Both the position numbers and the translations under genes were made by a program. Below are positions 14,447-24,882 of a stretch of DNA of 32,705 nt, piece after piece. Position 1 is the first letter of the stretch, and every line of letters starts with the position of its first letter. Location of the stretch: contig CAJXLX010000029.1 in the NCBI GenBank assembly GCA_913056335.1, forward strand, positions 1-32,705. The letters run 5' to 3'. The stretch comes from an uncultured Rhodothermaceae bacterium. Lineage in GTDB: Bacteria > Bacteroidota > Rhodothermia > Rhodothermales > Salinibacteraceae. The notes below the pieces were generated by a model. The model had not been told where the DNA came from. It saw nothing but the letters and a program-made list of their open reading frames with translations, and did no database searches.

Positions 14447-16027
14447 CTACTCCCACTCGATGGTGCCCGGCGGTTTCGAAGTGATGTCGTACGTGGCCCG
14501 GTTGATGCCACGCACTTCGTTGACGATGCGGTTGGCCGTATGTCCGAGCATATCGTGCGGCAGATGCGCCCAGTCGGCGGTCATGCCATCCACACTCGTC
14601 ACAGCGCGCAGGGCACACACGTGTTCGTACGTGCGTTCGTCGCCCATTACGCCCACCGTTTGCACGGGGAGCAGCACGGCCAGCGCCTGCCACACCTCGT
14701 CGTACAGGTCGTGAGCACGCAGTTCCTCGATAAAGATCGCGTCGGCAGCCCGCACGGTAGCCAGACGTTCGCGCGTCACTTCGCCCATAATACGAATGGC
14801 CAGCCCCGGTCCCGGAAACGGATGCCGGTTTACAATCGACGATGGCACGTTCAGCAGTTCGCCGATGGCGCGTACCTCGTCTTTAAACAGCTCGCGGAAC
14901 GGCTCCAGCAGCTCAAACCCAAGCTCTTCGGGCAGCCCCCCCACATTATGATGCGTCTTGATGGTAGCCGACGGCCCCTTGAAGGAAACGCTCTCAATCA
15001 CATCAGGGTAGAGCGTGCCCTGTGCTAAGAACGCAGGGCGCGCGCCCAGGTCCTGGGCCAGCGCATCGGTTTCGGCGGTAAATACGTCGATGAAGGTGTT
15101 ACCAATGCGCGTCCGTTTCTCTTCGGGATCGTCGACGCCTTCAAGCGCATCGAGGAAGCGATCAGTGGCATCGACCGCACGCAGGTCCATGTTGAAATGG
15201 CCGCGAAAGGTGTCTTGCACCTGCGTCCACTCGCCTTGACGCAAGAGCCCGTTGTTTACAAAGATGCAGTGGAGCTGGTCGCCAATGGCTTTGTGCAGTA
15301 GCGCAGCTGCCACCGACGAGTCGACCCCACCCGAGAGCCCCAAGATGACGTGCTGATCGCCCACCTGTTCACGGAGCGCCTCTACCTGCGTCTCCACAAA
15401 CGACGCGGGCGACCACGCTCCTTCGCATCCGCAAATACGCAGCGCAAAGTTTTCGAGCAGCTGCGCGCCGTAGTCTGTATGCACCACCTCGGGGTGAAAC
15501 TGCACGCCAAAGTGCGGCTTGTCGGTATGGCGGACGGCTGCGATCGGAGCGTTTTCAGTGCGCGCCAGCACCGTGTAGCCGTCGGGGAGTGCCGTGAGGT
15601 GGTCGCCATGACTCATCCACACGGTCGAGCCGTCAGGGATGCCCTCAAGCAGAGCGTCGGTACGGTTCTCGTTGGGGATGCGCAGGGTCGCGCGCCCAAA
15701 CTCGCGTCGTTCAGCGCCCTCTACGGCTCCGCCTGCGATGTGCGCCATCGACTGCAAGCCGTAGCAGATGCCCAGCACGGGCACTGGGCTGCCATCGTCG
15801 CGGGTCAGGCGCAAGAGGTCCGAGTCGAGCTCCGGCGCGTAGTCGTCGTAGACCGAGCACGGCCCGCCCGACAAGATGATGCCGTCTGGCTCCAGGGCAG
15901 CAAGCTCGTCTGTGGGACGCGTACACGGGTGGATCTCGGAGTAGACCCCGGCCTCGCGGATGCGGCGCGCAATGAGTTGGGTGTACTGCGACCCGTAATC
16001 GACGATCAGAATGCGCTCTTCGGTCAT
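14447..16027 (-). CDS. guaA: GMP synthase (glutamine-hydrolysing)
   Basis: A 526-residue enzyme converting XMP to GMP with glutamine and ATP, the last step of guanine nucleotide synthesis. The N-terminal class I glutamine amidotransferase has [13 protein letters not shown], nucleophile Cys88 (LGICYGLQ), and His178/Glu180 (GVQFHPEVV). The ATP-pyrophosphatase domain carries the PP-loop [15 protein letters not shown] (about 230-244). The C-terminal dimerisation domain has [13 protein letters not shown] and ends [15 protein letters not shown], as is typical. An in-frame ATG at 16039 would add four residues (MSCR); [12 protein letters not shown] is preferred as the family start. It lies 46 bp downstream of gcvH on the same strand. 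Confidence 0.95.
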   Translation of the reverse strand: MTEERILIVDYGSQYTQLIARRIREAGVYSEIHPCTRPTDELAALEPDGIILSGGPCSVYDDYAPELDSDLLRLTRDDGSPVPVLGICYGLQSMAHIAGGAVEGAERREFGRATLRIPNENRTDALLEGIPDGSTVWMSHGDHLTALPDGYTVLARTENAPIAAVRHTDKPHFGVQFHPEVVHTDYGAQLLENFALRICGCEGAWSPASFVETQVEALREQVGDQHVILGLSGGVDSSVAAALLHKAIGDQLHCIFVNNGLLRQGEWTQVQDTFRGHFNMDLRAVDATDRFLDALEGVDDPEEKRTRIGNTFIDVFTAETDALAQDLGARPAFLAQGTLYPDVIESVSFKGPSATIKTHHNVGGLPEELGFELLEPFRELFKDEVRAIGELLNVPSSIVNRHPFPGPGLAIRIMGEVTRERLATVRAADAIFIEELRAHDLYDEVWQALAVLLPVQTVGVMGDERTYEHVCALRAVTSVDGMTADWAHLPHDMLGHTANRIVNEVRGINRATYDITSKPPGTIEWE

Positions 16028-16073
16028 TCGGCAAGACATCTATTGAAAGAGGGATGGCAAAACGCCGGTTGGA

Positions 16074-16451
16074 CTACGCCACCTGAGCGTAGTCCTCGGC
16101 ATCCAGCAAGTCGTCGAGTTCGCTTTCGTCTTCAAGTTCGATGACGACCATCCAGCCGTCGCCATACGGATCTTCATTGACCTGCTCGGGCGCGCCTTCA
16201 AGGCTCTCGTTCACCTCGATGATAGTGCCCGACATCGGCATGAAGAGTTCAGAGACGGTTTTCACGGCTTCCACGGTGCCGTACACATCGCCCGCAGAGA
16301 GCTCCGTGCCTTCAGGATCCAGTTCAACGAACACAATGTCGCCCAACTCGCCCTCGGCAAAGTCGGTGATACCGACGGTGGCGGTGCCGTCGTCGTTCAG
16401 GCGCAGCCATTCGTGGTCTTCAGTGTAGTACAGATCGCTGGGATAGCTCAT
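16074..16451 (-). CDS. gcvH: Glycine cleavage system H protein
   Basis: A 125-residue lipoyl carrier that shuttles the aminomethyl group between the P, T and L proteins of the glycine cleavage complex. Landmarks are YYTEDHEWLRL (about residues 8-18), VGITDFAEGELGDIVFVELPE-like sequence (26-47), the lipoylation site Lys64 in GTVEAVKTVSELFMP, and NEDPYGDGWMVVIE near the C-terminus. The length is normal. The other glycine cleavage genes are not in the window. H protein can also serve as the lipoyl assembly scaffold. Confidence 0.95.
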   Translation of the reverse strand: MSYPSDLYYTEDHEWLRLNDDGTATVGITDFAEGELGDIVFVELDPEGTELSAGDVYGTVEAVKTVSELFMPMSGTIIEVNESLEGAPEQVNEDPYGDGWMVVIELEDESELDDLLDAEDYAQVA

Positions 16452-16543
16452 AGCAGAGGCATGGGTTAGAGGGAAACGAAGTATCGGCGCATATTCGCAT
16501 GTGCCGATGCCAGAAGGTCGTGAGTGTACGTGGTTGGAGCCCG

Positions 16544-17887
16544 TTAGGCGTCCGGATCGAACGTAAACGTCTCCATAAACTGGGTGTCGAACGTGCCTGC
16601 CTTGAAGTCTTCGTTCTCCAGCAGCTGCTGATGGAACGGGATCGTGGTTTTTACGCCTTCGATCACAAACTCGTCGAGGGCCCGCTTCATGCGTTTGATG
16701 GCGCGCTCGCGCGTGTCGGCATGCACGATGAGCTTGGCGATCATCGAGTCGTAGTGCGGCGGAATACGGTAGCCGGTGTAGGCATGCGTATCCACCCGCA
16801 CGCCCAGTCCGCCCGGCTGGTGGAACGCCGTAATCGTGCCCGGCGAGGGGCTAAACTTGCGCGCGGGGTCCTCCGCGTTGATGCGGCACTCGATGGAGTG
16901 CCCCCGCAGTGGACTCTCGGTGCGGGTGACCGTCTCGCCCATCGCCACCTGAATTTGGTGTTCGATGATGTCGCAGTCGGTGACCTCTTCGGTGACAGGG
17001 TGCTCGACCTGGATACGCGTGTTCATCTCCATGAAGTAGAAGTTCTTCTCGGCATCCACCAGAAACTCGATGGTGCCGGCCCCTGCGTAGTTGATCGCAG
17101 CAGCGCCCTGAGTGGCGGCTTCGCCCATGCGGGTGCGGAGGTCGTCGTCTACGATGGGCGAGGGGGCTTCTTCGAGCAGCTTCTGGTGGCGGCGCTGAAT
17201 AGAACATTCGCGCTCGCCGTAGTGCATCACATTGCCGTTGCCATCGCCCAGTAGTTGAATCTCGATGTGGCGCGGGTTCATGACGCACTTTTCGAGATAC
17301 ATATCGGGATTGCCAAAGGCGGCATCGGCTTCGGAGCGGGCGCCTTCGTAGCGCTGCTCGAAATTCTCAGGATCGCGCACCAGGCGCATGCCGCGTCCGC
17401 CGCCGCCCGCGCTGGCTTTCACCATCACAGGGTAGCCAATTTCGTTGGCCAGGCGCTTGCCTTCTTCCATGGACGCAAGGATGCCATCGGACCCCGGCAC
17501 CACGGGCACGCCCGCCTCGGCCATGGTTTTCTTGGCGCGGCTTTTCTCGCCCATCATGCGAATGGTTTCGGCTCGCGGCCCGATGAACGTGATGTCGTGG
17601 TCGGAGCAGATCTGGCTAAACTCGGCATTTTCGGAGAGGAAGCCGTAGCCGGGATGGATAGCGTCGGCCCCGGTGACTTCCGCCGCAGCGATGATGCGGT
17701 CGGGCCGCAGGTAGCTCTCTCCTGACGAGGGCGGGCCGATGCACACCGCCTCATCGGCAAAGCGGACGTGGAGCGAGTCGGCATCGGCGGTGGAGTATAC
17801 CGCGACCGTACGCAGCCCCATTTCGTGACAGGTGCGAATGATGCGAAGGGCAATTTCGCCGCGGTTGGCGATCAGTACTTTCTTCAA
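16544..17887 (-). CDS. accC: Biotin carboxylase subunit of acetyl-CoA carboxylase
   Basis: A 447-residue ATP-grasp enzyme that carboxylates the biotin carried by AccB, using bicarbonate and ATP, in the first step of fatty-acid synthesis. It begins [19 protein letters not shown]. It has [13 protein letters not shown] (78-90), the glycine-rich ATP loop [14 protein letters not shown] (157-170), [20 protein letters not shown] (225-244), [14 protein letters not shown] and ECRINAEDP. The length matches the family. It follows accB by 122 bp on the same strand. Confidence 0.95.
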   Translation of the reverse strand: MKKVLIANRGEIALRIIRTCHEMGLRTVAVYSTADADSLHVRFADEAVCIGPPSSGESYLRPDRIIAAAEVTGADAIHPGYGFLSENAEFSQICSDHDITFIGPRAETIRMMGEKSRAKKTMAEAGVPVVPGSDGILASMEEGKRLANEIGYPVMVKASAGGGGRGMRLVRDPENFEQRYEGARSEADAAFGNPDMYLEKCVMNPRHIEIQLLGDGNGNVMHYGERECSIQRRHQKLLEEAPSPIVDDDLRTRMGEAATQGAAAINYAGAGTIEFLVDAEKNFYFMEMNTRIQVEHPVTEEVTDCDIIEHQIQVAMGETVTRTESPLRGHSIECRINAEDPARKFSPSPGTITAFHQPGGLGVRVDTHAYTGYRIPPHYDSMIAKLIVHADTRERAIKRMKRALDEFVIEGVKTTIPFHQQLLENEDFKAGTFDTQFMETFTFDPDA

Positions 17888-18009
17888 AACAGGCAGGCAG
17901 CATCAGATGAGCAGGCAGGCGATCGGCAGGACACGCCCAGCGCATCCCCAGAACAAGGATAGCAACCGAGCGCAAACGCGTGGCGTGGCAGCCGTATGGC
18001 GAGATGCGT

Positions 18010-18585
<576 letters not shown>

Positions 18586-18655
18586 ACGTTCGGGGGCTGG
18601 GTGAGACAAACGATGCTAACAGAGCACGGGCCCTGCGGGAACCCGTTGATAGGGG

Positions 18656-19225
18656 TTAGGCCGATTCGACCCGCGTTTCGTACTCGCCGGTCTGGGTGTT
18701 CACACGTACGGTATCGCCCTCATTAATGAAGAGCGGCACGTCAACAGTGGCGCCGCTTTCAAGCGTGGCCGGCTTCGAGCCGCCTTGCGCGGTATTGCCT
18801 TTTACACCCGGCGTCGTTTCGATGACCTCCAGATCCATTTTCTGCGGGATGTCGGTGCGCAGCGGTTCTTCGGTATCCGTTCGAAATAGGATATCGACCT
18901 CGGCACCCTCCTTCAGATACTCACGCCCGTCAATTCGCTCGGGCGGAATCGAAAATTGCTCATACGTCGTGGTGTTCATGAAGTGCAGGCCCAGGTCGTC
19001 CTCGTACAAGAACTGGTGGGTCCGCTTCTCCACGCGTACCTCCTCTACTTTCTCGCCCGCGCGGAACGTGTTGTCGAGTTCGCGCCCGTCGCGCACGTTT
19101 TTGAGGGTGGTACGCACAAATGCACCGCCTTTGCCGGGCTTCACGTGCAGAAAGTCGACGATCTGCCACAGGTCATCCTTCCAGATGAACGTGAGGCCGT
19201 TTCGGAAATCACTGGTACTGGTCAT
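18656..19225 (-). CDS. efp: Elongation factor P
   Basis: A 189-residue tRNA-mimic factor that relieves ribosome stalling at polyproline. Domain I carries the tip loop HVKPGKGGAF with Lys32 at the position that is modified in many bacteria. Domains II and III follow, with the EFP signature around GLHFMNTTTYEQFSIP, VDILF and a C-terminal FINEGDTVRVNTQTGEYETR. The lysine tip excludes the EarP/arginine-rhamnosyl type; whether an EpmA or other modifier exists here is unknown. It lies 70 bp upstream of accB. Confidence 0.95.
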   Translation of the reverse strand: MTSTSDFRNGLTFIWKDDLWQIVDFLHVKPGKGGAFVRTTLKNVRDGRELDNTFRAGEKVEEVRVEKRTHQFLYEDDLGLHFMNTTTYEQFSIPPERIDGREYLKEGAEVDILFRTDTEEPLRTDIPQKMDLEVIETTPGVKGNTAQGGSKPATLESGATVDVPLFINEGDTVRVNTQTGEYETRVESA

Positions 19226-19458
19226 CGAAGAGTTTCACGTTGCCGTTCTTGAATAGCGAGCCGAACGCATTCGGATGTTCGGTAGGATCTGTATTAGCAA
19301 GGCCCACCTCCGGTTCGTTCGTAGCGCGTGCCGTAACGCATAGCTATAATATAGCGCAGCGGGCCCCTTTGTGTCAACGTGCTGCGTATGAGCATCAGAC
19401 GTATATGGAGGACACGCGGTTAAATTGTTGCAGAAATGGGAGGCTCAGGGGCGTTCTG
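19226..19458. promoter_or_regulatory. Intergenic region upstream of efp
   Basis: This 233-bp gap between the bshB1 stop and the efp start must hold the promoter of the efp-accB-accC group on the minus strand. An AT-rich 13-base palindrome, GCTATA-A-TATAGC, lies at 19343-19355 in otherwise GC-rich sequence and could supply a -10-like element on either strand. No gene or clear terminator hairpin was seen. Confidence 0.3.
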
Positions 19459-20223
19459 TTACCGGAACGGCCGCTCAATAGAAAGTGCCTGGGGCAGATC
19501 ACGCACCCCCACCGGGCCCTGGTAGTAGAGCAGCGGCTCGCCGTACGTAGCGCCAATGCGATAGCCGTAGGTGCGCGCTCGGGCCTCCACCCACTTGAAA
19601 AACGTCGGATTCGAAATGTACGTCTCAGGCTCGTCGGGGTCGGGCTCGTAATCCGGATTGTAGAACTGCGACTCGAACGCCTGCAGCGCCTCAATGCGCT
19701 GTGCCCACACGTCCGACACGTCAAGCACGAAAGTCGGCTCGAAGGGCACCGCCTGCATGTAGTGCAGAATGTGGTGCGGACGCCACGGCTCTTGCATCTC
19801 GCCGTTGGCATCGGTCGTCTCAATTTTGCGGAGCCCGCTGTAGTAGAGCGCATCTTTCGCAAGCTCCGATGCCGCGCAGTGGTCGGGATGGCGGCACTCG
19901 GGGGCATTGACGAGCACAATGTCCGGGCGATACCGACGAATCCGCTCGATGAGCCGCTTCCGTGTGGCAGGCGTGTTCTCGATGTTTCCATCCGGCAGCT
20001 CCAAGTTGTCACGGTCAGCGAGTCCCATAATGTGAGCCGCCGCCTCGGCCTCCTCGTGCCGCCGTTCGGGCGTGCCCCGCGACCCCAATTCACCGCGTGT
20101 AAAATCTACCACAGCAGTGGTATAACCTTGCTGCGCCAGAGTACACATGGTGCCTCCGGCACAGAGCTCTACGTCGTCGGGATGTGCGGCAAGTGCTAAC
20201 ACATCAACGGTTTCATCTTTCAT
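19459..20223 (-). CDS. bshB1: N-acetyl-alpha-D-glucosaminyl L-malate deacetylase (bacillithiol synthesis), BshB1 type
   Basis: A 254-residue LmbE/PIG-L-family zinc deacetylase. It shows the metal motif AAHPDDVEL (His14, Asp16, Asp17), FTRGELGSRGTPERRHEEAEAAA (about 41-63), LPDGNI (76-81) and the second metal motif CRHPDHCAAS (His112, Asp114, His115). The C-terminal portion with FYNPDY, ETYIS and ARTYGYRIGATYGEPL matches the BshB1 branch. BshB1 removes the acetyl group from GlcNAc-malate in synthesis of the low-molecular-weight thiol bacillithiol. bshA and bshC are not in the window. The gene stands alone on the minus strand. Confidence 0.9.
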   Translation of the reverse strand: MKDETVDVLALAAHPDDVELCAGGTMCTLAQQGYTTAVVDFTRGELGSRGTPERRHEEAEAAAHIMGLADRDNLELPDGNIENTPATRKRLIERIRRYRPDIVLVNAPECRHPDHCAASELAKDALYYSGLRKIETTDANGEMQEPWRPHHILHYMQAVPFEPTFVLDVSDVWAQRIEALQAFESQFYNPDYEPDPDEPETYISNPTFFKWVEARARTYGYRIGATYGEPLLYYQGPVGVRDLPQALSIERPFR

Positions 20224-20319
20224 GCAAGAATGCGGGGGTATGTGGCATGGTTTTCGGTAATGTATAGGATGCGCAGCGGAGTACCTCGATACGTACTCGC
20301 CTCACGCACTCAGATGTTA

Positions 20320-20341
20320 GTTTGCTATGCAAACAGTTTGC
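20320..20341. promoter_or_regulatory. GTTTGC palindrome plus extra half-site
   Basis: GTTTGC (20320-20325), TAT, GCAAAC (20329-20334) form a perfect 6-bp-arm inverted repeat. A third half-site GTTTGC follows at 20336-20341. It lies between the bshB1 start and the small plus-strand ORF at 20399, which is about 60 bp downstream. This is compatible with a dimeric regulator site. No promoter boxes were assigned. Confidence 0.35.
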
Positions 20342-20398
20342 TGACGTGCGGGCCTCTGCATCCTCGCTTACTCAATTGCTCTAATCTGTTTTCGCTCC

Positions 20399-20653
20399 AT
20401 GGACACTCCTTCAAACGACTCTTCTTCTCCCGATAGCAATCGCGAGTTCGACATGCCCTTCCGCCCATCGAGCACATCCGGAACGCCTATGTCAGAGAGC
20501 ACCTGGGCGGTCGGCATGCGTTTGTACTGCCAAGCCTGGGATGCCTACCGCGAAGCCGGTATGCCCTTCGGCTCCTCCGACGATGCCATGATCATCTGGT
20601 ACACCTTCCGCACCGACGAGGACGTTGACCTGCGCACGGTCTGCCCGAATTAG
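20399..20653 (+). CDS. Small hypothetical protein
   Basis: An 84-residue ORF in the gap between bshB1 and leuS, on the strand opposite to both. It has a Ser/Pro/Asn-rich N-terminal third (MDTPSNDSSSPDSN) and a more folded-looking C-terminal part (STWAVGMRLYCQAWDAYREAGMPFGSSDDAMIIWYTF), rich in Trp, Tyr and Met. That makes it unlikely to be random GC-rich sequence. No family recognised. An inverted repeat stands upstream and a strong stem-loop lies just after the stop, both consistent with an independent transcription unit. Confidence 0.5.
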   Translation: MDTPSNDSSSPDSNREFDMPFRPSSTSGTPMSESTWAVGMRLYCQAWDAYREAGMPFGSSDDAMIIWYTFRTDEDVDLRTVCPN

Positions 20654-20674
20654 GCGGCCTACGCCGGCTGGCGT

Positions 20675-20707
20675 TGGTGGCGCTGCCGGTGGACTGCAGC
20701 GCCACCA
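20675..20707. terminator. 12-bp-arm stem-loop between the small ORF and leuS
   Basis: TGGTGGCGCTGC (20675-20686) and GCAGCGCCACCA (20696-20707) are exact reverse complements around a 9-base loop. The hairpin lies between the stop of the small plus-strand ORF (20653) and the convergent leuS stop (20725). No U-run follows on either strand, so it may be a bidirectional 3'-end structure rather than a canonical intrinsic terminator. Confidence 0.55.
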
Positions 20708-20724
20708 CACACATCCGCTGCAGG

Positions 20725-23334
20725 TCAGTTCACCACAAAGTTGATGATGCGCCCCGGCACATAGATCTCGCGGCGCACGGTGCCATCATCCAGGTAGCGT
20801 GCTACGTTGTCATCGGCACGGGCGGTGCTGAGGGCGTCCGCTTCGGGCGCATCGGGGGCCACCTCAATGGTGCCCCGCACAGTGCCGTTCACCTGCACGG
20901 CCACTTCGACTACCTCGCGCTTCAGATGCTCTTCTGCGAACTCCGGCCAGTCGGCGTGGGCAATGCTCTCTGCATGGTCAAGACGCGCCCATAGCTCTTC
21001 GGCAATGTGCGGGGCAAAGGGGCTGAGCAGCTTCACGAACGGCTCGGCAATAGCCTGTGGCACCGCGTCCCACTTGTTGGCGGCATTCACGAACTCCATC
21101 ATCTTGGCGATGGCCGTGTTGAAGCTGAGCGACTCAATGTCGTCGGTCACCTTCTGGATCGTCTCGTGCAGCACGCGGAGCTGCTCGCGATTTGGGGCCT
21201 CGCCTACGACCTGCGTATCCCCCTGTGCGTCGATGATGAGGCGCCACACGCGCCCCAGGAAGCGGTACACGCCGTCTACGTCAGAGGTGCTCCACGGCTT
21301 CACCTGCTCCAGCGGCCCCATAAACATCTCGTAGAGCCGCAGCGCGTCGGCGCCGTACTCGTCGATCACGTCGTCGGGGTTCACGACGTTACCACGGCTC
21401 TTGCTCATCTTGTGCGAACGGGCATCCACGCGGATCTCAGGATGCGCCATCAGCACAAAATAATCATCGTCTTTCTGAATGTCTTCTTGCTCCACAGGTT
21501 GAGGCGACACGTCGGTCCCCGTGCGCGTGTCGGTGCCCTCGTCTACGTGCTCGGCAGAGACATATGCGCCGTCGGCATCCACATACGCAGTATATTCGGT
21601 TTCGCCCAAGATGAGCCCCTGGTGCACCAGCGTCTGAAACGGCTCCTGGGTCGATACCACCCCGGCATCATAAAGCACCTTGTGCCAGAAGCGGGCGTAG
21701 AGCAGGTGCAGCACCGCGTGCTCGGCCCCGCCCACGTACAGATCAACCGGCATCCAGTAGGCTTCCTTCTCCGGGTCAACCAATTGCTCGTCGTTGTGCG
21801 GGTCGATGAACCGCAGGAAGTACCAGCACGAGCCGGCCCACTGCGGCATGGTGTTGGTTTCGCGGCGGGCCGGTTGGCCGGTTTGGGGATCCGTCGTTGC
21901 AACCCAGTCGTCAAGTGCACCGAGCGGACTTAAAGCGGCGTCTTGCTCCAGAATCTCGTTGTAGGAGTCGATGGCGGGCAGTTCTACCGGCAGGTCGTTC
22001 GTAGGGACCGGCTTCGCCTCCCCCTCCACATGGATGATGGGGAACGGCTCGCCCCAGTAGCGCTGGCGGCTGAAGAGCCAATCGCGCAGCTTGTAGTTGA
22101 TGGTCGCCTCCCCGTGGCCGTGCTCCTCCAGCCAATCGGTGATACGATCCTTCGCCGTATCCACATCGAGTCCGTTCAAGAAGCCGCTGTTGATGGCCGG
22201 TCCATCGCCGGTGTACGCATCGCCGTCGAAGTCCTCGGGCGGCTGCACGGTGCGCACAATCGGCAGATTGTACTTCTCGGCAAACGCCCAGTCGCGCTCG
22301 TCTTGCCCCGGCACCGCCATAATGGCGCCCGTACCATACGAGGCCAGCACGTAGTCGGCCACCCAGATCGGAATCTCCTTGCCATTCACCGGGTTGATCG
22401 CGTATCCGCCCGTAGGCACACCCGTTTTCTCTTTCTGAAGCTCGGTGCGCTCCAGTTCGCTTTTCTTCTGGGCCTGCTGACGGTATTCGGATACAGCGTC
22501 GGCGTGCTCCTCGGTCGTGACCTCGTCGACCAACGGGTGCTCGGGGGCCAGCACCATGTACGTCGCCCCAAAGAGCGTATCGGGGCGCGTGGTGAAGACC
22601 TCCAGTTCCTCGGTGTGGTTAGCAAGGGGGAAGCGGACGGTAGCGCCTTCAGAGCGGCCAATCCAGTTGCGCTGCATCTGCTTGGTGCTGTCGGGCCAGT
22701 CGAGGTCGTCGAGGCCCTCCAGCAGCCGCTCGGCGTAGTCCGTAATCTTGAGGATCCACTGGCGCATGGGCACGCGCTCACAGGGGTATCCGCCCCGCTC
22801 GCTCTTACCGTCGATCACCTCCTCGTTGGCGAGCACCGTACCCAGTTCCTCGCACCACCACACGGGCACCTCGGCCTGATAAGCGAGGCCGCGCTCATGC
22901 AGCTTCAGGAAGATCCACTGCGTCCACTTGTAGTAATCGGGATCGGTCGTATTAATCTCGCGTTCCCAGTCGTAGGAGAAGCCGAGGCGCTTCAGTTGGC
23001 TCCGAAAGTTGGCAATGTTGCGCTCGGTCGTGTCGCGCGGGTGCGTGCCCGTCTTGACGGCATACTGCTCCGCCGGCAGCCCAAACGCATCCCACCCCAT
23101 CGGGTGCAGCACGTTTACGCCCTGCATGCGCTTGTAGCGTGCCACAATATCGGTCGCCGTGTAGCCTTCGGGGTGCCCCACGTGTAACCCCGCCCCGCTC
23201 GGGTACGGAAACATGTCAAGCACATAGCACTTTTCGGCGTCGGGATCAACGTCCTCGGGCGTGCGAAACGTGTGATGCTCCGCCCAGTAGCGCTGCCACT
23301 TGGGCTCGATTTCGTCGAAGGGATATGCAGGCAT
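20725..23334 (-). CDS. leuS: Leucyl-tRNA synthetase
   Basis: An 869-residue class I synthetase that charges tRNA-Leu. It starts [17 protein letters not shown]. The HIGH-type motif is HVGH (51-54, in [15 protein letters not shown]), with [13 protein letters not shown] after it. A CP1 editing domain includes [21 protein letters not shown], and the KMSKS loop is at 642-646 ([18 protein letters not shown]). A C-terminal anticodon domain ends with [18 protein letters not shown]. The ATG at 23334 is chosen because the upstream in-frame extension reads as non-coding, Arg/Cys-rich sequence. The length is in the normal bacterial range. Confidence 0.96.
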   Translation of the reverse strand: MPAYPFDEIEPKWQRYWAEHHTFRTPEDVDPDAEKCYVLDMFPYPSGAGLHVGHPEGYTATDIVARYKRMQGVNVLHPMGWDAFGLPAEQYAVKTGTHPRDTTERNIANFRSQLKRLGFSYDWEREINTTDPDYYKWTQWIFLKLHERGLAYQAEVPVWWCEELGTVLANEEVIDGKSERGGYPCERVPMRQWILKITDYAERLLEGLDDLDWPDSTKQMQRNWIGRSEGATVRFPLANHTEELEVFTTRPDTLFGATYMVLAPEHPLVDEVTTEEHADAVSEYRQQAQKKSELERTELQKEKTGVPTGGYAINPVNGKEIPIWVADYVLASYGTGAIMAVPGQDERDWAFAEKYNLPIVRTVQPPEDFDGDAYTGDGPAINSGFLNGLDVDTAKDRITDWLEEHGHGEATINYKLRDWLFSRQRYWGEPFPIIHVEGEAKPVPTNDLPVELPAIDSYNEILEQDAALSPLGALDDWVATTDPQTGQPARRETNTMPQWAGSCWYFLRFIDPHNDEQLVDPEKEAYWMPVDLYVGGAEHAVLHLLYARFWHKVLYDAGVVSTQEPFQTLVHQGLILGETEYTAYVDADGAYVSAEHVDEGTDTRTGTDVSPQPVEQEDIQKDDDYFVLMAHPEIRVDARSHKMSKSRGNVVNPDDVIDEYGADALRLYEMFMGPLEQVKPWSTSDVDGVYRFLGRVWRLIIDAQGDTQVVGEAPNREQLRVLHETIQKVTDDIESLSFNTAIAKMMEFVNAANKWDAVPQAIAEPFVKLLSPFAPHIAEELWARLDHAESIAHADWPEFAEEHLKREVVEVAVQVNGTVRGTIEVAPDAPEADALSTARADDNVARYLDDGTVRREIYVPGRIINFVVN

Positions 23335-23443
23335 AGAACGCGAAAACAGGTGGATTCGTCGGCAAAAACAACACGACAGCCCAACGACCGCCGTGTCCGG
23401 AAGGTTCGTTCGTGGTGCGGGCCCGTTCAGGGGGATGCAGCGG

Positions 23444-24610
23444 CTAAAACGCCGTCCCGTGCGTCTGGAACGGCACCCCAAAGTAGCGCGCTACGGTGGC
23501 AGCGTGGTCGGCAAAGGTGGAGCGGAGTCCGAGCGCGCGGCCGTGTGCCTTAGGACGCACCACCAGCAGCGGCACAAACTCGCGGCTGTGGTCGGTGCTC
23601 GGCGTGGTGGGGTCGTTGCCGTGGTCGGCAGTAATAACGAGCACGCCGTCGTTGGGCAGGGCGTTGAGTAGGTCGGGAAGGGCCGCGTCGAAGGCTTCAA
23701 GCGCCTGCGCAAAGCCTTCGGGGTCGTTGCGATGCCCGTAGTCCTGGTCAAAGTCCACCAGGTTCGTCCAAATGAAGGTCGGCGGCGCATTGTCCTGGCA
23801 TGCGCGCAGCGCTGCCTTGGTGGCCGCAATGCCTTCTGCGTTGGAGGCGGTCTTCGTCATCGTGTCGAAGCCCGTCCGCGCAAACAAGTCTGCAATCTTC
23901 CCGATGGAAACCGTGCGCACGCCTTGCTCCTGCAGCACATCTTGCAGCGGCGGCGTGTCGGGGCGCGACGCGAAGTCCTTGCGCTCCTCAGAGATGCGCG
24001 TGTAGTTGCCTGGTGTGCCCACAAACGGGCGCGCAATGACGCGGCCCACACCGTGCGTGCCGGTACAGACTGTTGTGCGGGCCACCTTGCAGAGGCGATA
24101 GAGCTCCTCCAGCGGAATCACATCTTTGTGTGCGGCGATCTGGAAGACGCTGTCGGCGGAGGTGTACACAATAGGCATCCCTGTTTCCTCATGCTCAGGC
24201 CCTAACTCCTCGATGATGACCGTGCCCGACTCCGGGCGGTTGCCCAGCACGCCGTCGACTCCGCCGTGCTTCTTGAACGCGTCGATGACCTCGGGCGGAA
24301 AGCCGTTGGGATACGTCGGAAAGGGCTGCTCCAGATGCAGACCCGCAATTTCCCAGTGGCCGGTGGTGCTGTCCTTGCCGGCCGAGATCTCCTGCATCCG
24401 ACCGTAGTCGGCAGCCGGCTGCTCCACGCGGGGCACGCCTGCAAGATCGGCCACATGGCCCAGCCCAAGCGCCGTTAGATGAGGCAGGTCGGGCTGTTCG
24501 GCGGCACAGACGTGGCCCAGGGTGTGGCTCCCCCGGTCGCCGTAGGCGTTAGCATCGGGCTGCGCGCCCACGCCCACGCCGTCGAGTACAATGGTTGCAA
24601 AACAGGCCAT
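23444..24610 (-). CDS. deoB: Phosphopentomutase
   Basis: A 388-residue alkaline-phosphatase-superfamily enzyme interconverting ribose-1-phosphate (or deoxyribose-1-phosphate) and the 5-phosphates in nucleoside salvage. Markers are the N-terminal metal site [13 protein letters not shown] with Asp10, [10 protein letters not shown] holding the phosphorylated threonine, [24 protein letters not shown], and the second metal sites [11 protein letters not shown] and [11 protein letters not shown]. The ATG at 24610 ([11 protein letters not shown]) is chosen. About 84 upstream in-frame residues are excluded because they run through the regulatory region of the divergent gene at 24883. Nucleoside phosphorylase partners are not in view. 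Confidence 0.94.
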   Translation of the reverse strand: MACFATIVLDGVGVGAQPDANAYGDRGSHTLGHVCAAEQPDLPHLTALGLGHVADLAGVPRVEQPAADYGRMQEISAGKDSTTGHWEIAGLHLEQPFPTYPNGFPPEVIDAFKKHGGVDGVLGNRPESGTVIIEELGPEHEETGMPIVYTSADSVFQIAAHKDVIPLEELYRLCKVARTTVCTGTHGVGRVIARPFVGTPGNYTRISEERKDFASRPDTPPLQDVLQEQGVRTVSIGKIADLFARTGFDTMTKTASNAEGIAATKAALRACQDNAPPTFIWTNLVDFDQDYGHRNDPEGFAQALEAFDAALPDLLNALPNDGVLVITADHGNDPTTPSTDHSREFVPLLVVRPKAHGRALGLRSTFADHAATVARYFGVPFQTHGTAF

Positions 24611-24764
24611 ACAGATCGGATCGAATGGTTTGATGGAAAACGAAACCGCCCTCACGCTTAGGCGACATCGTTCGGATGCGCAGCCCCACGCATTGTTCAA
24701 ATGGCTCGTTTGGAGACGCGATAGCGTGTACCTTCTGTGAATACGACCTGTTGCACCCCCTAAA

Positions 24765-24781
24765 ATAACGCACTGCGTTAT
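24765..24781. promoter_or_regulatory. 17-bp palindromic operator-like site upstream of the phasin-like gene
   Basis: ATAACGCA (24765-24772), C, TGCGTTAT (24774-24781) form a perfect inverted repeat. The right half, TGCGTTAT followed by AA, recurs at 24803-24812, 29 bp further on, or about three helical turns. A left half degenerate to GTGACGCG precedes that copy. Two spaced sites on one face of the helix, about 100 bp before the start of the plus-strand gene at 24883, look like binding sites for a dimeric repressor. Confidence 0.55.
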
Positions 24782-24791
24782 AAAGTGGAAC

Positions 24792-24820
24792 TTGTGACGC
24801 GCTGCGTTATAAATGAGAAT
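24792..24820 (+). promoter_or_regulatory. Candidate promoter overlapping the second operator-like copy
   Basis: TTGTGA (24792-24797) and GAGAAT (24815-24820) are 17 bp apart and resemble weak sigma-70-type -35 and -10 boxes. The second degenerate palindrome (24794-24810) lies across the -35 box and spacer. A different choice of -10, TATACT at 24824-24829, is also possible. This assignment is tentative. Confidence 0.25.
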
Positions 24821-24882
24821 GAGTATACTGGTTCTGCTCCATTGCATCCATACACACAACATCTTCTTCGAGGTGATTAATT

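Noticed and set aside
21943-23187. 414-codon plus-strand frame inside leuS
   Set aside because: Antisense shadow of leucyl-tRNA synthetase with no independent start signal.
24611-24862. N-terminal extension of deoB by 84 residues
   Set aside because: The extension crosses the operator-like repeats and promoter region of the divergent gene. The family start [11 protein letters not shown] at 24610 fits exactly.
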